This document shows, in pieces, positions 1 to 8,205 of a stretch of 36,720 bases of DNA. Made by a program: the position numbers and the translations under genes. The stretch's first letter is position 1, and the number at the start of each line of letters is the position of its first letter. Location: positions 1-36,720 of the IMG/VR virus record IMGVR_UViG_3300032285_000423; one strand, given 5' to 3'. The notes below the pieces were generated by a model. The model was not told where the DNA came from. It was given only the letters and a program-made list of their open reading frames with translations, and searched no databases. Source of the stretch: a virus.

Positions 1-112
1 ATTTACCAAAGTATTTTTTAGTGCTAAAGAATACAATGATTATGTAAAGACTGATGAATTTAAGGCCAAATGGCCTGCTAGTGAGTATGAAATTGTAAAA
101 GAAACTTATTAA
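1..112 (+). CDS. C-terminal end of an unidentified protein (partial)
   Basis: The open frame enters from the left edge (codons from base 2) and ends with TAA at 110-112. About 36 residues are visible, rich in Lys, Glu, Phe and Tyr (for example EYNDYVKTDEF and WPASEYEIVKETY). It looks like a real protein end because the next gene starts 15 nt downstream behind a strong Shine-Dalgarno. No family can be recognised from so short a piece. It probably shares a transcript with the phosphoesterase that follows. Confidence 0.6.
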   Translation, partial: FTKVFFSAKEYNDYVKTDEFKAKWPASEYEIVKETY

Positions 113-127
113 AGAAAGGAGGCGAAT

Positions 128-733
128 ATGCCAAGTGTATTCTTAGTAAGTGACACGCACTTTGGTCACACAGGTGTATGTCGCTTCACACGTAACGATG
201 GTGTTACAAAACTTCGTCCATGGGACAGTCCTGAGGAAATGGACGAAGCAATGGTTAAGGCGTGGAACGAACGGGTAAAGCCCACTGACAAGGTCTACCA
301 TTTAGGTGACGTTGTTATTAATCGTAAAGCGTTAAGCATCATGCATAGACTTAACGGCGACAAAGTACTAATTCGTGGTAACCACGATATTTTTCCTGAT
401 GTAGAGTACAGGCAACACTTTAGGGAACTTAGAGCTTATCACGTTATGGACGGCATGATTCTTAGTCATATACCTCTTCACGCAGATTCTATGGGTCGTT
501 TTGGTGTAAACATACACGGACACACCCATGCAAACCGCGTTAAAAAAGCCCGAGGTGTTGACGCAAAAACAGGCACAGTTCTGTACAGCGACGAAAACGA
601 TCTTCGTTATCATTGTGTTTGCGTTGAACAAACAGACTTTGCACCCATACTTTTTGAAGACGTTATAGCACGTATTAAAGAAGAAGGCGGCACAGTAGGG
701 TTTCAAAACGGTAATTTTACCAAAGCAGACTAG
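128..733 (+). CDS. Calcineurin-like metallophosphoesterase
   Basis: A 201-residue protein with the metallophosphoesterase signature in order: SDTHFGH near residues 8-14, HLGDVV near 59-64, GNHD near 84-87 and HGHTH near 130-134. These supply the Asp/His/Asn ligands of a two-metal site that hydrolyses phosphomono- or phosphodiesters. Small phage proteins of this type are common, but their substrates (nucleotides, RNA ends or cyclic nucleotides) are mostly unknown. The ATG at 128 has a near-perfect Shine-Dalgarno, AAAGGAGG at 115-122. The gene is followed by a strong terminator, so it ends a transcription unit. The family is clear; the substrate is not. Confidence 0.88.
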   Translation: MPSVFLVSDTHFGHTGVCRFTRNDGVTKLRPWDSPEEMDEAMVKAWNERVKPTDKVYHLGDVVINRKALSIMHRLNGDKVLIRGNHDIFPDVEYRQHFRELRAYHVMDGMILSHIPLHADSMGRFGVNIHGHTHANRVKKARGVDAKTGTVLYSDENDLRYHCVCVEQTDFAPILFEDVIARIKEEGGTVGFQNGNFTKAD

Positions 734-747
734 TAATATACTGCTTT

Positions 748-775
748 AAATAGGGCCTTAGGGCCCTATTTTTTT
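748..775 (+). terminator. Rho-independent terminator
   Basis: The stem ATAGGGCC (750-757) pairs perfectly with GGCCCTAT (762-769) around a TTAG loop, followed by a run of seven T (769-775). It lies 17 nt after the phosphoesterase stop codon and before the fibre gene, so it separates two transcription units. It is the clearest intrinsic terminator in the window. Confidence 0.9.
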
Positions 776-797
776 GGCTCTACGTTCTGTTCATTTT

Positions 798-805
798 AAT
801 AAATA
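798..805 (+). promoter_or_regulatory. Candidate T4-type late promoter of the fibre gene
   Basis: AATAAATA differs by one base from the T4 late consensus TATAAATA. It sits between the terminator and the fibre gene, 47 nt before the ATG at 853. A TATAAT-like box also occurs at 809-814 but has no good -35 partner. A late promoter is the better reading because the gene it serves is structural. Confidence 0.5.
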
Positions 806-852
806 CAGTATAATAATCATCAAGCAGATGACAAGCATATTGGAGATAGCAC

Positions 853-2424
853 ATGTCGCTACAAATTAGACGCGGAACTGATGCTCAAAGACAACAAGTT
901 GTTTTTGATCTAGGTGAAATTGTATACACAACTGACACTAAAAAATTATACATCGGCGACGGTGTTGGTGGAGTTGGTACAGCCGGAGGAGTGAACGTCC
1001 TTGCTAGCTCAGCAGGTACAGGGCTATCTTGGAATTCAACTACACAGACGTTGAACTTTTCAGGAACACTAAGCGGTTATACAACGGATAATCTAGCACA
1101 AGGTACAGTTAACTTATATTATCTACCTAGCAGAGCTAAAGCGGATATAGCTACTATGTTTACTGCTACAGGTTCAAGTACAGTAACCGGTACAGTAACA
1201 GCCACTACAGCTACTACTATATCGTTTGTAGGCGCAGTGTCTACTGTTAACGGTACAGGAGTATTGACCTATACTAGCGGTACAGTGCCACAAGTCGGTA
1301 TGATCATAACAGGTACTGGTATTAATGCAAGCCCTGCTACGTACATTGTGTCAGGTACTAGTCCCACATTTATTTTAAATCAAGTACCTACAGCCGCAGG
1401 TACAGGCGTAGCGATACAGGGCGCAATATCACTAGTTTCAGTCGGTTCAGCCAGTGGTCTAGTGGCACTAGAACCATTTACAGTTACTGGTACAGGTGGC
1501 GGTGGTTTATCAGCCGCAACATACTATATTATTAATCCAACTGCTGGATCTAATCAAATTAGCTTGGCAACTTCGTTAGCCAATGCTCAAACTGGTGTTG
1601 CTATTACTAATTTGACTACTGCAACATTAGTAGCTACTACATTCACAGCAGGCGGACCTGACGCTAATATTACTTTCAGTTATAATCCAGTAACCGGTAC
1701 AATGTCTGTTAACTCTGCGGCTTCTGGAATTACAAGTGTTGTACAAGATACTGCTCCACGATTAGGCGGCGACTTAGTACTAAACAGCAAAAATATTACA
1801 GGTACAGGTAGTATTAATATTACCGGAGGTATAACTGCTAGTGGTGCTTTGGGAATTACAGGAACCACGACGTTGGGCACAGCCAATATTACTACTGGTA
1901 ATATAACAAATGTAAACACATCATTTATAAATGCACCGGATGCTGGTCAAGGTTTGCAAATTAGTGCCAAAGTAGGAAACAGTTTTGCACTAGGTTACTA
2001 CAACGGCACGGCCGCGTCACCGACTAATATCGTAGCCGGTGCTGGCGGTATGGTATTATCTATCAAAGGATATATTGGCAGTAACAACTATGCGTTTGCC
2101 GGCGGTGCAGGTGCGCAATTTGATGTCGGTGCTACTCTTACTGACGCTTATCCGAAGTCTTCAATTGGTCTGTTTGCAGGAGCAGGCGGATCAACTATTA
2201 ATCAAGCAACTTTAACCAGTGCAGGCGTATGGAATGCTCCTGCACTACAAACAACTGTATATTCAGTAGCTGGCACTGCATTACCTAGCGCAAGCACAGT
2301 AGGTGTAGGTGCTAGAGCATTTGTCTCAGATGCTACTGCAACAACCTACGCTTCGGCATATACAGGTAGCGGTTCAAACAAAGTTCCAGTTTACTCAGAC
2401 GGTACAGTTTGGCGCATTGGTTAA
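853..2424 (+). CDS. Tail-fibre-like virion protein with Mtd-type N-terminus
   Basis: A 523-residue protein. Residues 1-45 carry the signature RRGTDAQRQQVVFDLGEIVY then LYIGDG, typical of the N-terminal domain of the major tropism determinant and of many phage fibre proteins, where it attaches the fibre to the virion. The middle is low-complexity and rich in Thr, Gly, Ala, Ser and Asn, with beta-repeat-like runs such as TGSINITGGITASGALGITG. The end (VPVYSDGTVWRIG) is a common fibre terminus. The ATG has a GGAG Shine-Dalgarno (about 842-845). The coding DNA repeats GGTACAG about ten times. It probably binds the host surface. It immediately precedes the modification-enzyme island and is the obvious candidate substrate, though that is inference. 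Confidence 0.8.
   Translation: MSLQIRRGTDAQRQQVVFDLGEIVYTTDTKKLYIGDGVGGVGTAGGVNVLASSAGTGLSWNSTTQTLNFSGTLSGYTTDNLAQGTVNLYYLPSRAKADIATMFTATGSSTVTGTVTATTATTISFVGAVSTVNGTGVLTYTSGTVPQVGMIITGTGINASPATYIVSGTSPTFILNQVPTAAGTGVAIQGAISLVSVGSASGLVALEPFTVTGTGGGGLSAATYYIINPTAGSNQISLATSLANAQTGVAITNLTTATLVATTFTAGGPDANITFSYNPVTGTMSVNSAASGITSVVQDTAPRLGGDLVLNSKNITGTGSINITGGITASGALGITGTTTLGTANITTGNITNVNTSFINAPDAGQGLQISAKVGNSFALGYYNGTAASPTNIVAGAGGMVLSIKGYIGSNNYAFAGGAGAQFDVGATLTDAYPKSSIGLFAGAGGSTINQATLTSAGVWNAPALQTTVYSVAGTALPSASTVGVGARAFVSDATATTYASAYTGSGSNKVPVYSDGTVWRIG
853..2424 (+). repeat. Dispersed GGTACAG heptamers in the fibre gene
   Basis: GGTACAG occurs about ten times, mostly encoding Gly-Thr-Gly or Gly-Thr-Val. 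Examples follow the contexts GTT, GCA, CAA, ACC, AAC, AGC, ACT, ACA and GAC. The repeats are in frame and dispersed, not tandem, and fit a repetitive beta-structured shaft. They could also serve as short homologies for recombination between fibre genes. Confidence 0.6.
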
Positions 2425-2456
2425 ATCTATTATAAAATGACAGGACAATCATAGCC

Positions 2457-2464
2457 AATAAATA
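2457..2464 (+). promoter_or_regulatory. TATAAATA-like late promoter abutting the ATG of the first island gene
   Basis: AATAAATA ends five bases before the ATG at 2470. No Shine-Dalgarno lies between the motif and the start. If the motif acts as a -10 element, the transcript would begin at or next to the start codon. The same arrangement recurs at 8190, 16325, 16347 and 26781. Confidence 0.45.
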
Positions 2465-2469
2465 GAGCT

Positions 2470-3195
2470 ATGATACATAATCAACTTTATATAGATTTAG
2501 AAAAATACATAGATCTAACAGAATTCGATGCCTTACATCTAGAGATATGTAGGGGCATAGCTCTAGCAAGAGATCTAGCTTTAGACGGTCTTCAGTCTGT
2601 TCCCGAAGGAACTATGCACACAGATGCACAAGGTTATAAAGTCAAACCGTTATGGGAAGTTGTTGATAAATGGTGCAGTTTACCAGATGATGACCCATTT
2701 AAAATAGCTGGTAAAGATCTTACTTACAATCAACGTACCGACTATCTAAAAAATGCCTATGGTGCATACGAGTTTTATCGTATCTTTCAGATTATTCGAG
2801 ACGACGGTGTTAATTTAAAACTAACCGAACACTTTCCGGGTCTATTAAAATGGATACAAAGTTTTGAAACTTCCGGAATAATAAAAAAACTACACAGTGC
2901 TAATTTACTATCTATAGATGCAGGTGGCATTCCTTGGGAACACTTTGATCCTGCAGACGGAGTTGAAAGCCCTGGATTCTTGCCTGAGTTCATTCATATA
3001 AAAACTGATACTGATAGGCCGTTCTATATACTGGATCCTGAAACAGGAGAACGCACTTTTATGAATACCAGAGTAGCTTATTGGAATGAGAGAGACTGGC
3101 ATGGCGGATTACCTATACACCGACCTACTTATACTTTGAGAATAAACGGTTATTTTACAGACGAGTTTAAGAAAAAAGTAGGGATGCCGATATAA
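2470..3195 (+). CDS. Fe(II)/2-oxoglutarate oxygenase-like protein (Asp/Asn-hydroxylase type)
   Basis: A 241-residue protein in two parts. The N-terminal half is helical. The C-terminal half is a double-stranded beta-helix with an HxD metal motif (H158, D160 in WEHFD), a distal histidine H211 in DWHGG, and an arginine (R224, TLRING) placed to bind 2-oxoglutarate. It is a clear paralogue of the gene at 10284: both share EFIHI, the DPET stretch, NTR.A.WN, DWHGG and the LRI.G end. The family hydroxylates protein side chains or small molecules; the substrate here is unknown. It leads a three-gene block that overlaps the next gene by one base (TAATG). Confidence 0.72.
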   Translation: MIHNQLYIDLEKYIDLTEFDALHLEICRGIALARDLALDGLQSVPEGTMHTDAQGYKVKPLWEVVDKWCSLPDDDPFKIAGKDLTYNQRTDYLKNAYGAYEFYRIFQIIRDDGVNLKLTEHFPGLLKWIQSFETSGIIKKLHSANLLSIDAGGIPWEHFDPADGVESPGFLPEFIHIKTDTDRPFYILDPETGERTFMNTRVAYWNERDWHGGLPIHRPTYTLRINGYFTDEFKKKVGMPI

Positions 3196-4037
3196 TGAAC
3201 TACACCTTACACGAAAATGGTTGGACAGTATTTGCCGATCTTGATATAAAACATTGCACACAACAGGACGTCCGCGACCTTGAAAAATTAATTTTAAGGT
3301 ATACATGTGTTGTTATTAAAAATCAATCGCTAACTATTGATGACGAATTGAGATTTTTAAATATGTTCGGAAATCCCAAATCATTGTATCCTAAAGATGA
3401 CCCATTCTTTAATGATTACGCATTAGATATTAATAAAGATCCGGACGGAATAATCTTTAGAGTAACTAAAGAACTCCGTGATGGAAAAAATGGAATGGCT
3501 GATTGGGAAGAAGGGTTTGATTGGCACAGTGATACTCCAGAAGAACCGGATCGTAGCTCACTATTATATTTGTATGGAATTAGAGGAACAGCAGGTTCTA
3601 GAACTAGTTGGAATAACAATATTCTTGCTTATGCTGATCTAGATGATGATATTAAAAATCAAATATCAAACCTGCATTCTATTTACGGAAATATCTACGC
3701 ACCAAATGCTCCTGATCATGTTGGAGTAGTATATAATACAAAATGGAATCCACCACTTGTTCATAAAACTAAAGGTATTGGTATGTATTTTGCACCATTC
3801 CAATTAGGCAAATTTGTAGAACTTACACAAGAACAATCTGATGAACTTAAACAGGCACTTTGTAACCACGTGCTAAGTGAAAAATATGTTTATCATCATG
3901 ACTGGCAAGATGGAGATGTAGTAATTTCCGATCAATGGAATGGCATACACAAACGCTGGCCTTTTAATAAGATGAACGTAAGAGTTCTACACAGAGCCGG
4001 AGTAGACTATACGGAGTCGCTAGATGATACAATATAA
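3195..4037 (+). CDS. TauD/TfdA-family 2-oxoglutarate dioxygenase
   Basis: A 280-residue protein with the TauD-like layout. The N-terminus resembles HENGWTV then CVVIKNQSLT. The metal motif is H111-S-D113 in FDWHSD, followed by LYGIRGTAGSRT. The late block HHDWQDGD then GIHKRWPF supplies the distal histidine (H252), and the VLHR arginine (R267) is the likely 2-oxoglutarate ligand. The length matches the family. Known members hydroxylate small acids such as taurine or amino-acid derivatives. The start codon overlaps the upstream stop, and the 3' end overlaps the paralogue that follows, so the pair is translationally coupled and arose by tandem duplication. Confidence 0.85.
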   Translation: MNYTLHENGWTVFADLDIKHCTQQDVRDLEKLILRYTCVVIKNQSLTIDDELRFLNMFGNPKSLYPKDDPFFNDYALDINKDPDGIIFRVTKELRDGKNGMADWEEGFDWHSDTPEEPDRSSLLYLYGIRGTAGSRTSWNNNILAYADLDDDIKNQISNLHSIYGNIYAPNAPDHVGVVYNTKWNPPLVHKTKGIGMYFAPFQLGKFVELTQEQSDELKQALCNHVLSEKYVYHHDWQDGDVVISDQWNGIHKRWPFNKMNVRVLHRAGVDYTESLDDTI

Positions 4038-4890
4038 ATTACATGAAAATGGTTGGACTGTTATACTTGAAAATTTCAATATCAAGGATGCTACTCAAGA
4101 CGATATAAATCAAATAGCTAGACTATTGGCAACTAATACGTGTGTTGTTATTAAGAATCAATCGCTAACTATCGAGGATGAAGTTAGGATTGCTAAGATG
4201 TTTAAAAATCCTCAACAGTTCCACTTGGATGTAGAAGGATCATTCGACGCCGAATGTTATCGAGGTGCAGAAGTTGATGGATCTGAAAAATTTGCACTAA
4301 GGGTAACCGGTGAAAAAAATGGACAGGGTCTTCCAGGTATAGCAGGTTGGGAAGACGAAATGGTATGGCACTGTAATGACCCTCATGACCCGTTAAAACG
4401 TTCGTTAATTTGGTTGTATGGAGTTCGTGGTACAGCAGGCTCTAGAACTACTTGGAACAACAACATATTGTCGTACGATGAATTAGATGAAGAGAAAAGA
4501 AAACCATTAGAAAATTTAAAACTTGTAATGGCAAACTGGGCTGAACATGATGCCGATATGCTAGCAGGTTATACTGGAGTAGCACTAGACGGATATACTC
4601 CCAATCTTGTTATGGAAAATATAGCAGGAAGAAAAGGTTTTTATTTTCCATTCTTACAAATCTCTGGTTTTGTAGGATTATCACAAGAAGAAAGTGCAAG
4701 TATAATCAGTTGGTTGTCGGAATACACTATACAAGAAAAGTATTGTTATCACCACGATTGGCAAGACGGTGATATTGTTATAGCAGAACAATGGCTTGGA
4801 ATACACAAGCGTTGGCCATTTAAAGAAATAGAACGTAGGCTCTTACATAGAATGGCGTTTGATTTTCCTGATCAGGATTATAGCATTTAA
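4024..4890 (+). CDS. TauD/TfdA-family paralogue with an HxN metal motif
   Basis: A 288-residue tandem paralogue of the upstream dioxygenase, sharing HENGWTV, CVVIKNQSLTIEDE, LYGVRGTAGSRT, HHDWQDGD and GIHKRWPF. Where the sister has WHSD, this protein reads WHCND (H116, C117, N118, D119), so the usual metal-ligand Asp aligns with Asn. The distal His and the LHR arginine are kept. Either the next Asp takes over, the chemistry is altered, or the copy is no longer a normal hydroxylase. The start overlaps the upstream gene by 14 bases. The stop lies in a TTAA (4887-4890) that also supplies the stop of the convergent gene on the other strand. Confidence 0.8.
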   Translation: MIQYKLHENGWTVILENFNIKDATQDDINQIARLLATNTCVVIKNQSLTIEDEVRIAKMFKNPQQFHLDVEGSFDAECYRGAEVDGSEKFALRVTGEKNGQGLPGIAGWEDEMVWHCNDPHDPLKRSLIWLYGVRGTAGSRTTWNNNILSYDELDEEKRKPLENLKLVMANWAEHDADMLAGYTGVALDGYTPNLVMENIAGRKGFYFPFLQISGFVGLSQEESASIISWLSEYTIQEKYCYHHDWQDGDIVIAEQWLGIHKRWPFKEIERRLLHRMAFDFPDQDYSI

Positions 4891-5531
4891 GGTAATTCGT
4901 CGATTACTTTGTATTCGCCAGTAATATTTTGTTTAACTGCGGCATCTTCGATTAATTTTTTCCAGCCATCTAGAGCATCATGTCTAGCTATAATCATATG
5001 CATACGATCTTCGTTACTTTCATTAATTACACTATGATGGTAATGTAAATTCATAGCATACACGCCGCCTGGCTCCATAATTATTTCCTCACCATCTCCC
5101 CAAATCCATTTACATCCAACTGGGTTATTGAGAGCAACATTTATATTTTCTATTAGTTTTATACTAGAGTCGCTATGTAGTGCTATTTTTCCGCCAGCAC
5201 GTAACAACATAAATCTAACCCTACCGTACTTATTACAAGGGAATTCTTCCTTGAGCCACTTAGTTGTTATAGGACATAAGTCGGCAATCTCAGTCCAGAC
5301 CATATCGTTGCTAGCATCTTTACCTTTGGCATATCCGTAATTACTGTAGTTTTCATGTTTGTCCCAACCGAGCCCGTGTATGGTCAAACTTTCCCAACCA
5401 TGCGAATCTTCATCTCCCCTGTGCGGGCTAAATTTATCAAGTAAAGCAAATGCTTCGGCACACATTTCTTTGTAAGGTAGTGCTATATCTAGTTTTAGAT
5501 AACGACCTTCTGAATGGAAATACTCTTTCAT
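4887..5531 (-). CDS. Aspartyl/asparaginyl beta-hydroxylase-like 2OG oxygenase
   Basis: A 214-residue protein with the AspH-type core: GKIALHSDSS (H119, D121), then WGDGEEI, PGGVYAMNLHYHHSV (distal His about 165) and NEDRMHMI (R176 for the co-substrate). This family hydroxylates Asp, Asn or related residues, often in proteins, using Fe(II) and 2-oxoglutarate. I chose the ATG at 5531; the in-frame TTG three bases earlier is not needed. The ATG overlaps the upstream stop by one base (TGATG), so it is the last gene of a coupled four-gene minus-strand block. The substrate is unknown. Confidence 0.75.
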   Translation of the reverse strand: MKEYFHSEGRYLKLDIALPYKEMCAEAFALLDKFSPHRGDEDSHGWESLTIHGLGWDKHENYSNYGYAKGKDASNDMVWTEIADLCPITTKWLKEEFPCNKYGRVRFMLLRAGGKIALHSDSSIKLIENINVALNNPVGCKWIWGDGEEIIMEPGGVYAMNLHYHHSVINESNEDRMHMIIARHDALDGWKKLIEDAAVKQNITGEYKVIDELP

Positions 5532-6976
5532 CAATTAACTCCTAACAGTCGTTCGCTATCATGTTTCCAATCAATCGCATGCCAGTTGGGAATTTTTAAA
5601 TCTGTAATGTCTGTATAGGCAAAGTTGCCGACCTTGTCTAGTCTTTGATCAATTTTAGTTTTCCAAAATCCATCAGCGGCCCTCGATGTTATTAACAGCG
5701 TTATATTCGGATCTTTGTTTTTAAGTTTTTGTAATAGATTATTCTCACAACTGATTCGATATTTTAAACTTGTAGAGGCAATGAAAGGAGAATGATTATA
5801 CAAGTCACTTAGATTTAATAGTGTTTTCTTGCCTGCTTCTAACCAATCAAAATTATAAGATGCTGTGTAGTCTATAAGAATATAATCATAGGTTAAATTT
5901 TTAACTTTACCCCATAAGGAATCCCAGTCGTCTATTGTTGTTAAAAACTTTTCCCATTGCTCTTTTATCTGATCCTTATATGTAGGAGGTATATGAGGCG
6001 GGTTATTAGGTAACATAGGTTTATGCGCCCAATAGAATTCGTCGTAGTCTTTTCCATCCCATTCCTCGACCATTTTTTTCATAAACATTAAACAGTTATA
6101 GTTGATATCTGTAAAAATGACTTTAGTATTATTTGAGAACCCTACTGTTTCTAAATTTTTAATCCAATTGAATCCGATTCCTACACTAGCGTACTGTTCA
6201 ACTGGACCTTCAAACGGTATATCTTCACGCAGTCTATCAGAGTTCCATCCTGCAAAGAAATTCATTCCAAAAAATTGATATTGTTTTATGTCTGCTAGGT
6301 GTCTAAGGAATACATGATCGTATTCGTAATATAGATATTTTTTACTATTGCGTATTTGTTGATTTAGTGTTAATAACTTTTTATCATGCTCTAGTCCAAC
6401 ATTTAAAATGTTCCATCCATGCAATTTAACAGAATAGGTTTTAAGCTCAGTGCCTTTGGTCATCCAGACAGGAATTTCCGGATCACCGTACAGGCATTCT
6501 TTACTTCTAATAGGGGCGATCTGCTGATACTCTACCCATTCCTCTTTTCCTACTACAGGATAATCTAATTCTTTATATTGATCGAGATTTACTATATAAA
6601 ATTGTTGATGTAATTCAAAACAAGCGTTCTTGTTGTAATAAGAATGGTCACCTCTATCAAGTATATGCCCTGCTACAAAGAATTCCTCTTGACATATATC
6701 TTCTACAGCATCAAACAATCTATCAGACAACCCTAAACTAGTACCGGCTGAGATGACAACAGCGTGAGTATAGCCTTGGTCGACTACAGTCTTTAATAAT
6801 GCATCTTCATCTTTGCTGATCACAATATCGTAATTATGCAGATCAAATCGATTTATTAAAAAGTCAGTTAGATTTACGCACACTTCTCTGGCATTGCCGC
6901 TTTGACAATTATCAACGATATCTAGTATACAAAAAACTATTGATCGTTTCTTTTCGACTCGAAACTGCATTACCAT
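5531..6976 (-). CDS. Conserved unknown protein, possible two-domain nucleotide-binding architecture
   Basis: A 481-residue protein, the longest unknown in the island. The N-terminal part (VFCILDIVD, then THAVVISAG, AGHILDRGD, ELHQQFYIVNL) reads like an alpha/beta fold of glycosyltransferase or Rossmann type. The C-terminal part (KVIFTDINYNCLMFMKKMVEEW, shown in full only as positions about 307-328, then YDYILIDY) resembles the SAM-binding region of class I methyltransferases. Both are inference; no catalytic signature is certain. ATG 6976 was chosen because GGAGAAAG lies 6-8 bases upstream. A longer frame starts only with TTG at 7024. It overlaps the gene upstream by seven bases. Confidence 0.6.
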   Translation of the reverse strand: MVMQFRVEKKRSIVFCILDIVDNCQSGNAREVCVNLTDFLINRFDLHNYDIVISKDEDALLKTVVDQGYTHAVVISAGTSLGLSDRLFDAVEDICQEEFFVAGHILDRGDHSYYNKNACFELHQQFYIVNLDQYKELDYPVVGKEEWVEYQQIAPIRSKECLYGDPEIPVWMTKGTELKTYSVKLHGWNILNVGLEHDKKLLTLNQQIRNSKKYLYYEYDHVFLRHLADIKQYQFFGMNFFAGWNSDRLREDIPFEGPVEQYASVGIGFNWIKNLETVGFSNNTKVIFTDINYNCLMFMKKMVEEWDGKDYDEFYWAHKPMLPNNPPHIPPTYKDQIKEQWEKFLTTIDDWDSLWGKVKNLTYDYILIDYTASYNFDWLEAGKKTLLNLSDLYNHSPFIASTSLKYRISCENNLLQKLKNKDPNITLLITSRAADGFWKTKIDQRLDKVGNFAYTDITDLKIPNWHAIDWKHDSERLLGVN

Positions 6977-7506
6977 TTTACTTTCTCCAATTGTTCTAAA
7001 AAGACGTCTACATTTAATTTCCAAAATGTCTGTAGATGTCCCCTGTATTCTTTTTCAAATTGTCGTGTTAGTACACCGGTCTTTTCTAAACTAGGACCCC
7101 ATACGGTATGTACTAGTCTTTGTGTACCGACTTCGCTAGGATGACTGGTTATGTATAGATCTTCCCACGGCGGTGTCCAAGCAATACAAGCCGGCATTAG
7201 ATACTGCGCTGTAACATGTTGGTGATTAATAATCTGATTTCTTGTACGTAGTGTATTAGTTGGTAGTAGGTGTGTTAACACGCAAGTTCTAGCACAAATA
7301 CGATAACCCTCTTCTATGCTGTGTGCCGCAACACTGCCTACTGCTTGATCATTGTGATATAAAATCCATACACACCAACTGTCTTCATTCTTAAAACAAT
7401 CAATCATAGCCTTTTGACTAGAATTGTTTATAAAACCTCGTTTATTGGCTTCTGCGTAAAAGTCAGTAAGATCTAAATCTTCAGTCCAGGGAACTATACT
7501 ATACAT
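6970..7506 (-). CDS. GNAT-like acyltransferase
   Basis: A 178-residue protein. After the N-terminal helix ANKRGFINNSSQ (20-31), the core WCVWILYHNDQAVGSVAAHS (45-63) looks like strands 2-4 of a GNAT fold. The later part (TAQYLMPACIAW, then LYITSHPSEVG) completes an alpha/beta protein of about the right size. The acetyl-CoA loop is not textbook, so the enzyme class is a moderate-confidence call. The ANK.GFINN segment also occurs at the C-terminus of the oxygenase at 15655-16320. It overlaps the upstream gene by 13 bases and the downstream gene by 7, so it is translationally coupled. Confidence 0.55.
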   Translation of the reverse strand: MYSIVPWTEDLDLTDFYAEANKRGFINNSSQKAMIDCFKNEDSWCVWILYHNDQAVGSVAAHSIEEGYRICARTCVLTHLLPTNTLRTRNQIINHQHVTAQYLMPACIAWTPPWEDLYITSHPSEVGTQRLVHTVWGPSLEKTGVLTRQFEKEYRGHLQTFWKLNVDVFLEQLEKVKW

Positions 7507-8174
7507 TTAACACGCTCAATAAATTCTGCAGGATAATTAGTACTAAAACTATTCCAACATAATTGATCCATTACAGCCCAAGGTTGTGGTTTATCCCATT
7601 CGATCCCTAATGTGTCTAAATGCTTTCGCATCTCATTTTGTCTTGTTGTATAGATATGGCTTTCTACTTCTGCAATACTAATATTAGGTTCGTCCTTATG
7701 GTAGGTAAAGAAATAGTTAATACTCTTTAGCTTTCCGTCTACAATAAAATAGCTACTAGGATGCATACTATACTTGTGCCATCCACGTGCCTTATGTGCT
7801 TGAATAATTTCTATCATTTGATCTTGCCAGTCGGGCAGTACGCTGTCGTAGTTAGCTTGATCGCAACCTGCCTGTTCCCAAAAATCTGGACCATCAATGG
7901 ACAAGTATATTTTACGCTCTGGAACATTAACTTCTATAATCTTTGGAACCATATGCGGATTTCGCCAAGCCATGTTGCTCAAGTAGTGCAATTCTCTTTG
8001 GAATTTTTCTGCCATCAACTTTGGATCAACAACTTGATTTTTTCCAGCGTGGTATTCCGTGTCATTGTGATACCATTGGCAGAATACTTTTTTATCCTCG
8101 GATATAAGACTAGTATAAATCAAGTTATTTCTGCATTGTCCCATTCCGGGTACGTTGTTATAATAATATTTCAT
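7494..8174 (-). CDS. Degenerate protein-kinase/aminoglycoside-kinase-like protein
   Basis: A 226-residue protein, paralogous to the gene at 13425-14120. Both have a YYY start followed by NLIYT or NLLYT, a ..RKIY strand, DWQDQM or NWKEQM, and a C-lobe segment. That segment (residues 138-154 here: HPSSYFIVDGKLKSINY) parallels the catalytic loop and metal loop of kinases (H.D....N then K..D) with key acidic residues replaced. This suggests a kinase-like fold with lost or altered catalysis; it is inference from pattern. The ATG at 8174 is preferred over a TTG at 8213. It is the first gene of the minus block, divergent from the radical SAM gene at 8206 with only 31 nt between. Confidence 0.5.
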   Translation of the reverse strand: MKYYYNNVPGMGQCRNNLIYTSLISEDKKVFCQWYHNDTEYHAGKNQVVDPKLMAEKFQRELHYLSNMAWRNPHMVPKIIEVNVPERKIYLSIDGPDFWEQAGCDQANYDSVLPDWQDQMIEIIQAHKARGWHKYSMHPSSYFIVDGKLKSINYFFTYHKDEPNISIAEVESHIYTTRQNEMRKHLDTLGIEWDKPQPWAVMDQLCWNSFSTNYPAEFIERVKCIV

Positions 8175-8189
8175 GGTATAGTAATTATC

Positions 8190-8197
8190 AATAAATA
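8190..8197 (+). promoter_or_regulatory. TATAAATA-like late promoter abutting the ATG at 8206
   Basis: AATAAATA ends eight bases before the ATG, with no Shine-Dalgarno in between. The 31-bp AT-rich gap also has to hold the promoter of the divergent block. On the minus strand the best match is a weaker GATAATTA about seven bases before ATG 8174. Confidence 0.45.
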
Positions 8198-8205
8198 TTT
8201 GCCAC

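Noticed and set aside
853-2424. Diversity-generating retroelement, because the fibre N-terminus is Mtd-like
   Set aside because: No reverse transcriptase gene and no template/variable repeat pair is present in the window.
6977-7024. Longer N-terminus (from 7024) for the unknown 481-residue protein
   Set aside because: The extension starts with TTG, overlaps the upstream gene further and is not needed; ATG 6976 has a good Shine-Dalgarno.
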